Positions 9,099-18,042 of a DNA stretch of 39,721 nucleotides are shown in pieces; the first letter of the stretch is position 1, and each line of letters begins with the position of its first letter. Below the pieces are notes generated by a model. That model had not been told where the DNA came from, did no database searches, and worked only from the letters and a program-made list of their open reading frames with translations. Location of the stretch: contig JBMTVT010000011.1 in the NCBI GenBank assembly GCA_049451635.1, positions 1 through 39,721 on the forward strand, given 5' to 3'. The translations under genes and the position numbers were made by a program. The DNA is from JBMTVT01 sp049451635 (GTDB lineage: Bacteria; Bacteroidota; Bacteroidia; Flavobacteriales; Flavobacteriaceae).

Positions 9099-9121
9099 CA
9101 AATATAATAGTAATACTATTA
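9099..9121 (-). promoter_or_regulatory. Promoter and palindromic operator of the tetR-exporter operon
   Basis: Read on the minus strand, TATATTTG (9099-9106) matches the −7 consensus TAnnTTTG about 20 bp before the tetR start. A perfect palindrome TAATAGTA-A-TACTATTA (9105-9121) overlaps its upstream edge. Size, symmetry and position fit a TetR dimer that blocks the promoter. The binding partner is inferred from adjacency. Confidence 0.68.
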
Positions 9122-9214
9122 AAAAAGAAAATAAAACTATCAAATTTTATAAAAAAATTAACAGTCAATCATTAATTAGATTAAAAATATTTTAGAAGAT
9201 GCTCCGGAAACCTT

Positions 9215-9916
9215 TTAGTGGCAAGACATGGTGCTTGAAGCCATATCATTAATTGGGGCAGGAGAAATGTATGGAATGCCCAAGCCTAAACCACGTAAAA
9301 TAAACAATGTTCCAATAAGTATTACAAAAACTGGAATGACTTTCTGTATTTTTTGTCTTGCACTGCCTTTTAAAAAGTTACTAAAATAAATAGTAGTTGT
9401 CATTAAAGGAATGGTACCTAAACCAAAAATAACCATGTATAGACTACCATTTAAAGCATTGTAGCTGGCAATTGCAGCAAAAACAGCCATGTATACCAAA
9501 CCACAAGGTAAAAACCCATTTAGAAAACCTATGGTTAAAAATGTGTCTGTTGTTTTTTTCTTTAAGGCTTGCCCTAATCCAGATTTCACCTTAGAAATCA
9601 TCTTATAAATAGGCTTTGAAAAATTGTATTTATTAAATGTTTGTTGCGGAATAACAACTACCAAAATCATCAATATACCAATGGCTATCGATAATTGCTG
9701 TTGAAAACCAAACAAATAAAAACTTTTGCCCAAAAGCCCAAATACTAAACCAATAATGGCGTAAGCCAGCAATCTACCAACATGATAAATGGTAATTTGG
9801 GTTATTTTTTTAAAGGTGTTCGTTCTATCTAAAGGAAGCATAAATGCTATGGGTCCACACATGCCAACACAGTGAAAACTTCCTAATAATCCTAAAACAA
9901 ACGCCGAAAAAATCAT
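9215..9916 (-). CDS. TauE/SafE (UreH/DsbD-like) membrane protein of the cbb3 cluster
   Basis: A polytopic inner membrane protein of 233 residues with about six membrane segments. It starts MIFSAFVLGLLGSFHCVGMCGP; the HCVGMC motif (about 15-20) is a conserved thiol/metal-like site in this family, and a second half-repeat has NGFLPCGLVYMAV. The C-terminus ends with Met, Cys and His (MSCH), possible copper ligands. It follows ccoH by one base and is the last gene of the cbb3 cluster in Bacteroidota. The location suggests a role in copper supply or in cytochrome maturation for the oxidase rather than sulfite export, but this is inference. Confidence 0.8.
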   Translation of the reverse strand: MIFSAFVLGLLGSFHCVGMCGPIAFMLPLDRTNTFKKITQITIYHVGRLLAYAIIGLVFGLLGKSFYLFGFQQQLSIAIGILMILVVVIPQQTFNKYNFSKPIYKMISKVKSGLGQALKKKTTDTFLTIGFLNGFLPCGLVYMAVFAAIASYNALNGSLYMVIFGLGTIPLMTTTIYFSNFLKGSARQKIQKVIPVFVILIGTLFILRGLGLGIPYISPAPINDMASSTMSCH

Positions 9917-9917
9917 A

Positions 9918-10364
9918 TTAATAATTTATGGTTTCCTTGTACAAATAGGCTTCCCCTTTGTATTTCCAATCAATCCTTATGTTCCATCGACCATCTACCA
10001 AACGTTTGTCAGGTATGAGCAAATAAGGTTTAGATAAAGAAAGAGATGTTTCAAAATCTAGTTGTTTGTTAGATGGTCTGTATAGGAACACATTTCCGGT
10101 AACTTGACTAAAATCAATAGCATTGGGAAAATAAAAAACCAATCCTTCCTCTACGCGTTTATAGGTTATATTTTCGCTCAGTTTTTTAGCATTTTCAAGT
10201 TTATTAATATCGTTTTGGTACGCCAATTCTTCTGCATAATAGTCTTCGATTACCAAGTCGTGGTTATATTTATCATTCACGTTCATGGTAATAATAAAGT
10301 ACATAATAAAGCTTATAAAACCTATAAAAGCCAGTACAATTCCGGTTCCCCAATTTATTTTCAT
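9918..10364 (-). CDS. ccoH: FixH/CcoH cbb3 oxidase assembly protein
   Basis: A small membrane-anchored assembly factor (148 residues) for cytochrome cbb3 oxidase. It has one N-terminal membrane helix (about 6-26, GIVLAFIGFISFIMYFIIT) followed by a periplasmic domain containing the FixH-like YYAEELAYQNDINKLENA segment. The C-terminus ends in a beta-rich part (WNIRIDWKYKGEAYLYKE). It lies between ccoG and the SafE-like gene, in the usual FixGH order. A repeat element fills the 100-bp gap after ccoG. Confidence 0.87.
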   Translation of the reverse strand: MKINWGTGIVLAFIGFISFIMYFIITMNVNDKYNHDLVIEDYYAEELAYQNDINKLENAKKLSENITYKRVEEGLVFYFPNAIDFSQVTGNVFLYRPSNKQLDFETSLSLSKPYLLIPDKRLVDGRWNIRIDWKYKGEAYLYKETINY

Positions 10365-10387
10365 CTGTTTCTTTTTTAATTTTTATA

Positions 10388-10462
10388 GCATTACCCTATC
10401 GGGTCGGGCTTTCGGCAGTCGCTCTTTTCAAGTAGCTCCAACAATGCCTCAATCCCTAATGC
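10388..10462. repeat. Interspersed palindromic repeat, copy 1 (ccoG-ccoH gap)
   Basis: A 75-bp element with complementary ends GCATTA...TAATGC and the core ACCCTATCGGGTCGGGCTTT near the left end and CAATCCCTAA near the right end. A related copy lies at 15549-15630. Both are placed just after the stop codon of a leftward cco gene (2 bp here). It resembles a dispersed intergenic element that I recall as common in flavobacterial genomes. Confidence 0.75.
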
Positions 10463-10464
10463 AT

Positions 10465-11889
10465 TTACCTAAAACTTCTAGGGCCTAAAAAATTGGCCGT
10501 TGTGGTTTCAATAAGTTTATCTCCTTTGTAAACCCCAATTTTAATCTTATTTCTATCACCCGATAACACCGCATTGTTAATTTCAACAAACAAAGTACCT
10601 TGAGCTATCCCTTGTTTGGGAACTACAAAAGTATCACTAGTGGACACTAATTTTAAATCTCCTTTATGCGACAACAATTTAAAGCTCACATTTTCAATAT
10701 CGTTGGTGGTTTTGTTAACCAATTTATAAGTAAAAACATTACTTATCATGTTGTTTTCCTTATGCTCATATAACTGCCCTGGTAATCTTAATATAGAGGC
10801 TTCCACATCATTTCTTAAAAACAACATACCCGTTAAAAGGCCAACAAGAATAACAAGTACAGCTATATAGCCTTTCATTCTTGCGGTAAGTTTAAAAGGC
10901 GTCTTCTTTTCAATGTTGTCTTCGCTAGCATATCTAATTAAGCCTTTTGGCAGATTAATACTTTCCATAATATGGTCGCATTCATCAATGCAAGCAGTAC
11001 AGTTTACACACTCTAACTGTGTTCCGTTTCTAATATCAATTCCTGTTGGACATACATGAACACACTGAAAACAGTCAATGCAATCGCCATAGCCTAAATC
11101 TTGTCTATCTTCATTTTTTCTAAACTTTTTTCGTCCATTTTCAGCTTCACCTCGTTTGTGGTCATAAGCCACCACAATAGATTTGTTATCCAATAAAACA
11201 CCTTGCAGTCTTCCATAAGGACAAGCTATCACGCATACCTGTTCTCTAAACCAAGCAAATACGAAATAGAAAACAGCTGTAAAAATGAGCAAAGAAATTA
11301 AAGTGCTTAAATGGCTAAAAGGACCATCTGTAATATAACTTATCAGCTTATCGCTACCAATCAAATAAGCTAAAAATACATTGGCAATCAAGAACGATAT
11401 AATTAAAAAGATAACAAGCTTTAATCCTTTTTTTCTATTTTTTTCTGCCTTCCAAGGTTGTTTTGCCAATCGTATTTGTTTACCTCTATCGCCTTCAATC
11501 CAATATTCAATTCTGCGAAAAACCATTTCCATAAAAATGGTTTGTGGGCAAATCCATCCACAAAATATACGGCCAAAAGCCACTGTAAAAAGCGTGATAA
11601 AAACCACCCCAATAATCATGGATATCACAAACAAGTGAAAATCTTGTGGCCAAAATGGAAACCCGAAAATATTGAATCGGCGCTCCAAAATATTGAACAT
11701 TAAAAATTGGTTATCATTTATTTTAATAAAAGGTGATAAAAATAAAAATGCCAATAAAAAGTAGCTTACCCATTTTCTATATTCATAGAATTTACCACTA
11801 GGTTTTTTTGGAAACACCCAAGCTCGTTTACCTTCTTCGGTAATCGTGCTTATAGAATCTCTAAATATTTCGTTTTCTGGGGTTTCCAT
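10465..11889 (-). CDS. ccoG: CcoG (FixG/RdxA) cytochrome oxidase accessory protein
   Basis: A membrane iron-sulfur protein (474 residues) needed for copper delivery to cbb3 oxidase; in the family it reduces Cu(II). Several membrane helices are present (about 40-60, 85-110, 160-180, 195-215 and 340-360). GWICPQTIFMEMVFRRIEYW is a family signature. Two 4Fe-4S motifs are complete: CIDCFQCVHVCP and CVNCTACIDEC (about 270-310). The C-terminal part is an Ig-like periplasmic domain. It lies 46 bp after the ccoP stop in a single leftward operon, and a palindromic repeat begins 2 bp beyond its stop. Confidence 0.95.
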   Translation of the reverse strand: METPENEIFRDSISTITEEGKRAWVFPKKPSGKFYEYRKWVSYFLLAFLFLSPFIKINDNQFLMFNILERRFNIFGFPFWPQDFHLFVISMIIGVVFITLFTVAFGRIFCGWICPQTIFMEMVFRRIEYWIEGDRGKQIRLAKQPWKAEKNRKKGLKLVIFLIISFLIANVFLAYLIGSDKLISYITDGPFSHLSTLISLLIFTAVFYFVFAWFREQVCVIACPYGRLQGVLLDNKSIVVAYDHKRGEAENGRKKFRKNEDRQDLGYGDCIDCFQCVHVCPTGIDIRNGTQLECVNCTACIDECDHIMESINLPKGLIRYASEDNIEKKTPFKLTARMKGYIAVLVILVGLLTGMLFLRNDVEASILRLPGQLYEHKENNMISNVFTYKLVNKTTNDIENVSFKLLSHKGDLKLVSTSDTFVVPKQGIAQGTLFVEINNAVLSGDRNKIKIGVYKGDKLIETTTANFLGPRSFR

Positions 11890-11935
11890 GGAATTGATTT
11901 AAAAGCCTTAGAAATAAAAAACAAATATTATTATA

Positions 11936-12877
11936 TCAATCAACAGGAATTGTTAAAGTATCAATAGCTGTTTCGGTTGTTTCAATTATGGTTTCTTCAG
12001 TATTTCCATTTACCCAAAGATCTCCTTGTGGTTCTTTTGGGTTAGCAGGTGTGGTCCCTTGAAACGTTAATACATAACTGGCTACTTGAGCCATTTCAAG
12101 TGGTTTTAGCTGTTGTTTCCAAGAAATCATTCCTTTTCCAGATCGACCACCTTCAGAAACGGTTTTGAAAACGCTTTTAATATCTCCTCCTAAAATCCAA
12201 TATTCATCAGTTAAATTAGGACCAATACCACCGCCACCATCTGCCATGTGGCAGGCCACACAATTGGTTTCAAAAATAGTTTTACCAGCATTGAGGTCTG
12301 AAGCTTCGGTTAGTTGAGTAACTGTGTTAACATCCACTAAATTTTTGGCAGTTTTTTTGTACTCCTCAATGGCTATTCTTGCATCGGCTAGCTCAGTTTC
12401 TAATTCATCAAATTGGTTTTCACCGTTAAACACATGAAACCTTAATAGGTAAATGGCACCAAAAATAATGGTTGCATAAAAACCGTAAAGCCACCAAGGC
12501 GGTAGGTTGTTATCCAACTCTTTTATGCCGTCGTAATTATGGTCTAAAATAATTTCTCCTTCTTCTTCAATGGGTTTTCCTCCAACAAGTTTTTTATAAA
12601 TGTTTGATAACCAAGTAAATTTGTAAGCGCTCTCTTTTTCTGCTAAAAAACGTGCTTTGGCTTCTTCGTCCATCTTAAGAAGCATGACATTTTCCAAAGC
12701 ACCAATAATGGCTTCAATGGCTATTAATATTAATAGTACCAATAAAAGAAATAGGGATACTACTGGGTATTCAATAAATGCTGGTTTTTCACCTGAATCT
12801 ATAATGTATTCGGTAAGTCCGAAGATGATAAAGAATACAACAATAACGCGTATCCAGGATGGAATAAATTTTCTCAT
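11936..12877 (-). CDS. ccoP: Cytochrome cbb3 oxidase subunit III (CcoP), one heme c
   Basis: Electron-entry subunit of the cbb3 oxidase (313 residues). Three hydrophobic helices are visible (about 8-24, 38-62 and 127-150), the last in the usual CcoP position after NLPPWWLYGFY. A single heme c site, CVACH (206-210), is followed by GGGGIGPNLTDEYWILGG and a distal-ligand region around GMISWKQQL. Proteobacterial CcoP generally has two heme c domains; here only one CxxCH exists in the whole protein, and there is an extra N-terminal helix pair. The start overlaps ccoQ by 4 bp (ATGA). The assignment is secure from sequence and cluster position. Confidence 0.93.
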   Translation of the reverse strand: MRKFIPSWIRVIVVFFIIFGLTEYIIDSGEKPAFIEYPVVSLFLLLVLLILIAIEAIIGALENVMLLKMDEEAKARFLAEKESAYKFTWLSNIYKKLVGGKPIEEEGEIILDHNYDGIKELDNNLPPWWLYGFYATIIFGAIYLLRFHVFNGENQFDELETELADARIAIEEYKKTAKNLVDVNTVTQLTEASDLNAGKTIFETNCVACHMADGGGGIGPNLTDEYWILGGDIKSVFKTVSEGGRSGKGMISWKQQLKPLEMAQVASYVLTFQGTTPANPKEPQGDLWVNGNTEETIIETTETAIDTLTIPVD

Positions 12878-13059
12878 AATATATCGTCGTTTTGGTTGTC
12901 TAATGGAATATTGCTAACAGTTTTTATATAGTCTTTTTTAGCGGTAAATACCCACCAAAATAGTGCTACAAAGAATATGAAAAAGATGAGTAATGAAATG
13001 ATAGGGTATATTTCTACACCTTCAATGCTTTCCATATAGCCTTTTACAAATTTTAACAT
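12874..13059 (-). CDS. ccoQ: CcoQ-like small cbb3 oxidase subunit
   Basis: A 61-residue membrane peptide with one helix (about 18-40, YPIISLLIFFIFFVALFWWV) and a short charged tail. Its place between ccoNO and ccoP, the size and the FWWVFTAKKDYI segment match CcoQ, which stabilises the oxidase complex. It overlaps the ccoP start by 4 bp and follows ccoNO by 18 bp. Confidence 0.88.
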   Translation of the reverse strand: MLKFVKGYMESIEGVEIYPIISLLIFFIFFVALFWWVFTAKKDYIKTVSNIPLDNQNDDIL

Positions 13060-13077
13060 AATTTCTAATTTTGATGG

Positions 13078-15261
13078 TTAATTTTGAGCTGTTTCAACAT
13101 GAATATCGGTTCCCAAACGTTGTAAATAAGCAATAACTGCAACGATTTCTCTATTTTTCATTTCAATAAAGGCTTCGCCATTTTCTTGGGCATATTTTTT
13201 ATCTGCTTCATAAGCTTTTACAAAATCGGGGTCGGTATAAAGGTTTTCTTCAATCGTACTGCCTTGCTCTAACATATTTATTTGTGCATTGGCAATATCA
13301 TCTTCAGAATATGCTACACCTAAGGTTACCATGGTTTTCATTTTAGCTTCTATTTGCGATTTATCCAATTCATTTTTAATCAACCATGGATAACGAGGCA
13401 TTATAGAACCCGATGAGGTACTTTGTGGATCGTACATGTGGTTAAAGTGCCAGTTGTCAGAATATTTGCCACCAACACGGTGTAAATCGGGTCCGGTTCG
13501 TTTACTTCCCCAAAGGAACGGGTGATCGTAAACGTATTCTCCAGCTTTTGAGTATTCGCCGTAGCGTTCTACCTCACTTCTAAAAGGTCTAATCATTTGC
13601 GAGTGGCAGCCTACACAACCTTCACGTATGTAAATATCTCGACCTTCCAATTCTAAAGGCGTATAGGGTTTTACACTAGCAATGGTTGGGATATTGGATT
13701 TTACCATAATGGTGGGTATAATTTGTACAATACCACCAATTAAAATGGCTACCGTAGCTAATATGGTTAATTGAACGGGTCTTCTTTCTAGCCATGTATG
13801 AAAACCTTCTCCACTGGTACGTTTTTTAGTTACACGTTCCAATGCAGGTGCTTCAGCTAAATCGTCTTCAACTTTGCTGCCTTGTTTTATGGTTACAATA
13901 ACATTATAAACCATGATGAGCATTCCGGTTATGTAGAGAGTGCCTCCAATAGCACGCATCCAATACATAGGGATAATTTCGGTAACGGTTTCCAAGAAAT
14001 TGCCATAAGTTAAAGTGCCATCAGGATTAAATTGTTTCCACATACTGGCTTGGGTGAATCCTGCCACATACATAGGTAAAGCATACATAATAATACCTAA
14101 TGTACCCACCCAGAAATGTAAATTGGCTAATCCTAAAGAATATAGTTTCGTTTTAAATAGTTTTGGTACCAAGAAATAAATCATACCAAAGGTTAAGAAT
14201 CCATTCCAAGCTAAAGCGCCAACATGCACGTGGGCAATAATCCAATCGGTAAAGTGGGCGATGGCATTGACATTTTTTAGTGAAAGGGTAGGTCCTTCAA
14301 AAGTTGCCATACCGTAACCAGTAATGGCTACGACCATAAATTTTAAAACAGGATCTACACGAACTTTATCCCAAGCACCTCGTAAGGTTAAAAGTCCGTT
14401 TATCATACCACCCCAAGATGGCATTAATAACATCACTGAAAAGGCGACTCCTAAATTTTGTGCCCATTCTGGTAGGGCAGTATATAACAAGTGATGAGGT
14501 CCTGCCCATATATAAATAAAGATTAATGACCAGAAATGCACAATTGATAACCTATATGAATACACAGGACGATTTGCCGCTTTAGGAACAAAATAGTACA
14601 TCAACCCTAAAAAAGGTGTGGTTAAAAAGAATGCAACTGCATTATGCCCGTACCACCATTGTACTAAAGCATCTTGAACACCAGCATAAACCGAATAGCT
14701 TTTTAATGCGTTAACAGGTAATTCTAAACTATTAAAAATATGAAGAACTGCAACCGTTACAAATGTGGCAATGTAAAACCAAATGGCCACATATAAATGG
14801 CGCTGTCTTCTTTTTAAAATAGTTCCGATTAAATTCCAGCCAAATACTACCCAAACTAATGCTATGGCAATATCAAAAGGCCACTCTAATTCGGCATATT
14901 CCTTTGAAGTTGTAAAACCTAATGGTAACGTTATAGCAGCACCAACAATAATAAGTTGCCATCCCCAGAAATTAATTTTACTCAATACATCGCTAAACAT
15001 TCTAGCTTTAAGTAAACGTTGGGTAGAGTAGTAAACACCAGCAAAAATTGCGTTCCCTACGAAGGCAAAAATAACGGCGTTGGTATGTAAGGGTCTTAAA
15101 CGACCAAAACTTAGCCACGAAATGCCATCGGTTAAATTTGGAAATAAAAACATAAATGCCAGTAGTAAACCTACCAACATACCTACAACACCCCAAAGCA
15201 TGGTGGCATAGAGGAAGTTTTTAACGATTTTATTATCGTAATGAAATTGTTGCATCTCCAT
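13078..15261 (-). CDS. ccoNO: Fused CcoN-CcoO, cbb3 oxidase catalytic and cytochrome c subunits
   Basis: Catalytic core of the high-affinity cytochrome cbb3 oxidase, fusing subunit I (about 1-480) with the membrane-anchored cytochrome c subunit II (about 500-727). Subunit I has about twelve helices and the heme/copper histidines, seen in WWYGHNAVAFFLT, AGPHHLLYTALP and HFTDWIIAHVHVGALAWNGF. Subunit II has one anchor helix (LTILATVAILIGGIVQIIPT) and one heme c site, EGCVGCHSQMIRPFRSE, with a Met-rich ligand region near SGSIMPRYPW. The fusion is the usual form in Bacteroidota. It follows ccoS by 11 bp. A FNR-type promoter upstream of ccoS probably drives ccoS through the SafE-like gene. Confidence 0.96.
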   Translation of the reverse strand: MEMQQFHYDNKIVKNFLYATMLWGVVGMLVGLLLAFMFLFPNLTDGISWLSFGRLRPLHTNAVIFAFVGNAIFAGVYYSTQRLLKARMFSDVLSKINFWGWQLIIVGAAITLPLGFTTSKEYAELEWPFDIAIALVWVVFGWNLIGTILKRRQRHLYVAIWFYIATFVTVAVLHIFNSLELPVNALKSYSVYAGVQDALVQWWYGHNAVAFFLTTPFLGLMYYFVPKAANRPVYSYRLSIVHFWSLIFIYIWAGPHHLLYTALPEWAQNLGVAFSVMLLMPSWGGMINGLLTLRGAWDKVRVDPVLKFMVVAITGYGMATFEGPTLSLKNVNAIAHFTDWIIAHVHVGALAWNGFLTFGMIYFLVPKLFKTKLYSLGLANLHFWVGTLGIIMYALPMYVAGFTQASMWKQFNPDGTLTYGNFLETVTEIIPMYWMRAIGGTLYITGMLIMVYNVIVTIKQGSKVEDDLAEAPALERVTKKRTSGEGFHTWLERRPVQLTILATVAILIGGIVQIIPTIMVKSNIPTIASVKPYTPLELEGRDIYIREGCVGCHSQMIRPFRSEVERYGEYSKAGEYVYDHPFLWGSKRTGPDLHRVGGKYSDNWHFNHMYDPQSTSSGSIMPRYPWLIKNELDKSQIEAKMKTMVTLGVAYSEDDIANAQINMLEQGSTIEENLYTDPDFVKAYEADKKYAQENGEAFIEMKNREIVAVIAYLQRLGTDIHVETAQN

Positions 15262-15272
15262 AATTATAGTTG

Positions 15273-15458
15273 TTAATCTTTTTTGGTTAGTAATGATTTT
15301 TTAGAATTTTCTTTAATTAGTTCGTCTTCAAATAGCATTCGAACGGAAGGCGTATAGCTGTCATCATATTGTCCAGTTTTCACCGCCATTATAAAGGCTA
15401 TAAAAAAGCCAACAGCTACCACAATACTAATAGCTAATAAAATATATATAACACTCAT
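15273..15458 (-). CDS. ccoS: CcoS cbb3 oxidase maturation protein
   Basis: A 61-residue protein with one N-terminal helix (MSVIYILLAISIVVAVGFFIAF) and a short tail containing KTGQYDDSYTPSVRMLFED, which matches the CcoS pattern of a helix followed by GQYDD. CcoS is needed to place heme b and copper in the oxidase. It is the first gene after the ccoI gap and precedes ccoNO by 11 bp. A FNR-type site and −7 element lie immediately upstream. Confidence 0.92.
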   Translation of the reverse strand: MSVIYILLAISIVVAVGFFIAFIMAVKTGQYDDSYTPSVRMLFEDELIKENSKKSLLTKKD

Positions 15459-15478
15459 ACCTATTTGAAGTTATGGTT

Positions 15479-15522
15479 CAAAAGTACTTTCACACTATTT
15501 TCAAAAAAATGACTTTTATCAT
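15479..15522 (-). promoter_or_regulatory. FNR-type site plus −7 element driving ccoS-ccoNO
   Basis: On the minus strand ATGATAAAAGTCAT (15509-15522) matches ATGAY-N4-RTCAT, and TACTTTTG (15479-15486) matches TAnnTTTG. Centres are 33 bp apart, identical to the hemN arrangement. The inferred transcription start is near 15474, giving a leader of about 16 nt before ccoS. Confidence 0.74.
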
Positions 15523-15548
15523 GCTTCATTTTAATTTAAATTTTTAGG

Positions 15549-15630
15549 GTGTTACCCTATTGGGTCGGGCTTTTCGTTACAAGTCTTCACTCGTACCTCG
15601 CTGCGGGCTTTCCTCTGCAATCCCTAACAC
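15549..15630. repeat. Interspersed palindromic repeat, copy 2 (ccoI-ccoS gap)
   Basis: An 82-bp relative of the element at 10388-10462. It shares TTACCCTATTGGGTCGGGCTTT and CAATCCCTAA, with a divergent middle. The ends are GTGTTA...TAACAC, so the ends of both copies pair within themselves although their bases differ. It lies 10 bp past the ccoI stop and upstream of the ccoS promoter. Confidence 0.75.
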
Positions 15631-15640
15631 ATGATATTTA

Positions 15641-18016
15641 CTAACCTAATTTTCTGCCAACCATATTAGTTGCAATGGTTGTAAAAACAACGATACTAAT
15701 GGAGCTTAAAGGCATTAAAATAGCTGCAATTACTGGGGCTAATTGACCTGTAACAGCAAAATAAAGTCCAATCATGTTGTATATGAAAGACAATAAAAAG
15801 CTCCATTTTATTATTTTGATAGCAGATTTTGATATTTTTATATAATGGTGTAATTGATTGAATTTTGATGCATCTAAAATGGCATCACAGGCAGGAGAAA
15901 ACACATTTACATTTTCAGATATGGCAATTCCTACGTTGCTTTGAGCCAGTGCGCCAGCATCATTTAATCCATCACCAATCATAAGTACATTAGCACCTTC
16001 GGTTTGATGGTATTTTATGTACTCCAGTTTATCTTCAGGCTTTTGGTTAAAAAGCATTTTTGTTTTAGTAGGCAATAGTTTGGTAAGGTTGTCTTTTTCA
16101 CCTTCATTATCGCCAGACAAAATCACTAAATCGTATTCTTTTTTCAAATTGTTGAATAACTTTGATAAGCCTTTTCTGTATTTGTTATAAAAGGTGAATT
16201 TTCCTTTGTAGGAGTTATTGGTGCTAACATGTACAGTCGTGTTAAGTGTAGCTATATCATTTTTATGACCAACAAATGAGGCTGCTCCAACTTTTATATT
16301 GTGGTTTTTATATTTTGCCTCAATACCTTGTCCTAAATGTTCTTTGTAATCATCTAAGGTTAAAATATCGTGTTGATTTAATAAACTATAAAGCGATCTG
16401 CTTAAAGGATGGTTGGAACCTCTCAAGGTATTTTTTAATAAGGCTTCTTCTTCGTTTGATAATTGTAAACCTTCATAATTAATATGGGTTTCTTTGTTTG
16501 AAGTAAGTGTACCTGTTTTGTCAAAAATGATGGTGTTTATTTTTGAAAGCTGCTCAATAACACTAGCATTTTTTAAGTAGAATTTTTTCTTGCCCAAAAT
16601 ACGTAGCAAATTTCCAAAAGTGAATGGCGCAGACAACGCAATAGCGCACGGGCAAGCTATAATTAAAACAGATGTAAATACATTTAAGGCCTTACTGGAA
16701 TCAACAAACATCCAGTATGTAGTTGATAATATGGCAATAGATAAAACTGCAATAGTAAAGTTTTTACTAATGCTGTTGGTTATGTTGGTAAATGCTAGAG
16801 CTTTATCTTTTTTAAATACATCGTTGCTCCAAAGTTGGGTGAGGTAACTTTGTTCAATGGTTTTTAAAACATCTACTTCAATGCTACCATCTAATTGTTT
16901 TCCGCCAGCAAAAAGTTTATCTCCCGATTGTTTTGAAACGGTTTTTGATTCACCGGTAACAAAACTATAATCTATTAGGGCGTTCCCTTTAATTAAAATA
17001 CAATCAACGGGAATCAGTTCTTCGTTTCTAATTAAAAGTCTATCATCTTTCTGTATATCATAAACTTGAATAGACTCTTCATTGCCATCAGGAGTTATCT
17101 TGGTAATTCCTATTGGAAAATACGATTTGTAATCGCGTTCAAACGATAGAAAATTATATGTTTTTTGTTGAAAAAATTTCCCTAATAATAAAAAGAAAAT
17201 AAGTCCTGTTAAACTATCAAAAAAACCAGAACCTAGGTTCAAAATAATTTCAGCAGAACTTCTAGTAAATAAAACAACAATACCCAATGCAATAGGCACA
17301 TCAATATTTAATATTTTAGACCTCAGACCCTTAAATGCTAAAATAAAATAATCTTGTGCTGAATAAAAAACTACAGGAAGTGAAAATAAAAACATGAGCC
17401 ATCTAAACAAATGTTTGTATTGTTCCAGCCAAAATTCACCCACCTGAAAATACTCTGGGAATGACAAAAACATCACGTTTCCAAAAGCAAAACCAGCAAC
17501 ACCAAGTTTGTAAATTAAAGATCTATCAATATTTTTTTTACCAATGCTGTAATCGTCTAAACTTATAAAAGGCTCGTATCCAATACTGCTTAAAAGAATG
17601 ACTAATTCTTTTAGAGAAAGGTGTTCGGAATTGTAATTGACTCTAACGGTCTTTTTCCCAAAATTTACAATGGAAGCACTTATGGCAGGGTTTAATTTAT
17701 AGAGGTTTTCAAGAATCCAAATACAAGAACTGCAATGAATATGAGGTATGTACAGCGTTACAATTTGAGTTTTACCATCATTAAATTCCAATAATTGTTC
17801 AACAATTTTTGCGTTATCCAAAAAATTGTATTTGCCTTCAATTTCCTTTGGTGTTGTTCCTGGAGCGTTTTGTAAATCGTAATAGCAGGTTAAATCGTTT
17901 ACCGTAAAAATTTCGTAAACGGTTTTACAACCATTACAACAAAAAAACTTTTCATCAAATGTAATTTCAGATGAACTGGCATCTAAACCACAGTGGAAAC
18001 ATGTTTTATGTTCCAT
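15641..18016 (-). CDS. ccoI: CcoI-type copper P1B-ATPase
   Basis: Copper-transporting P-type ATPase (791 residues) that supplies copper for cbb3 oxidase assembly. The N-terminus has a Cys-rich metal site (CFHCG, about 5-9, and FFCCNGC, about 25-31), as in the FixI/CcoI branch, then an HMA domain with CSSC (about 95-98). Membrane helices surround the CPC ion site (CPCAIALSAPF, about 454-464). The catalytic motifs are DKTGTLT (phosphorylated Asp about 499), the SNHPLSRS nucleotide-domain HP motif and GDGLNDAGAL (about 682). It is divergent from the FNR-like gene across 105 bp. A FNR-type site with a −7-like element on its own strand lies in that gap. Confidence 0.95.
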   Translation of the reverse strand: MEHKTCFHCGLDASSSEITFDEKFFCCNGCKTVYEIFTVNDLTCYYDLQNAPGTTPKEIEGKYNFLDNAKIVEQLLEFNDGKTQIVTLYIPHIHCSSCIWILENLYKLNPAISASIVNFGKKTVRVNYNSEHLSLKELVILLSSIGYEPFISLDDYSIGKKNIDRSLIYKLGVAGFAFGNVMFLSFPEYFQVGEFWLEQYKHLFRWLMFLFSLPVVFYSAQDYFILAFKGLRSKILNIDVPIALGIVVLFTRSSAEIILNLGSGFFDSLTGLIFFLLLGKFFQQKTYNFLSFERDYKSYFPIGITKITPDGNEESIQVYDIQKDDRLLIRNEELIPVDCILIKGNALIDYSFVTGESKTVSKQSGDKLFAGGKQLDGSIEVDVLKTIEQSYLTQLWSNDVFKKDKALAFTNITNSISKNFTIAVLSIAILSTTYWMFVDSSKALNVFTSVLIIACPCAIALSAPFTFGNLLRILGKKKFYLKNASVIEQLSKINTIIFDKTGTLTSNKETHINYEGLQLSNEEEALLKNTLRGSNHPLSRSLYSLLNQHDILTLDDYKEHLGQGIEAKYKNHNIKVGAASFVGHKNDIATLNTTVHVSTNNSYKGKFTFYNKYRKGLSKLFNNLKKEYDLVILSGDNEGEKDNLTKLLPTKTKMLFNQKPEDKLEYIKYHQTEGANVLMIGDGLNDAGALAQSNVGIAISENVNVFSPACDAILDASKFNQLHHYIKISKSAIKIIKWSFLLSFIYNMIGLYFAVTGQLAPVIAAILMPLSSISIVVFTTIATNMVGRKLG

Positions 18017-18042
18017 AAATATTTGCTCATTTATACCTTGAG

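Noticed and set aside
9081..9143. A longer TetR protein with a hydrophobic N-terminus
   Set aside because: The added residues cover the palindromic operator and −7 element and do not resemble a TetR N-terminus.
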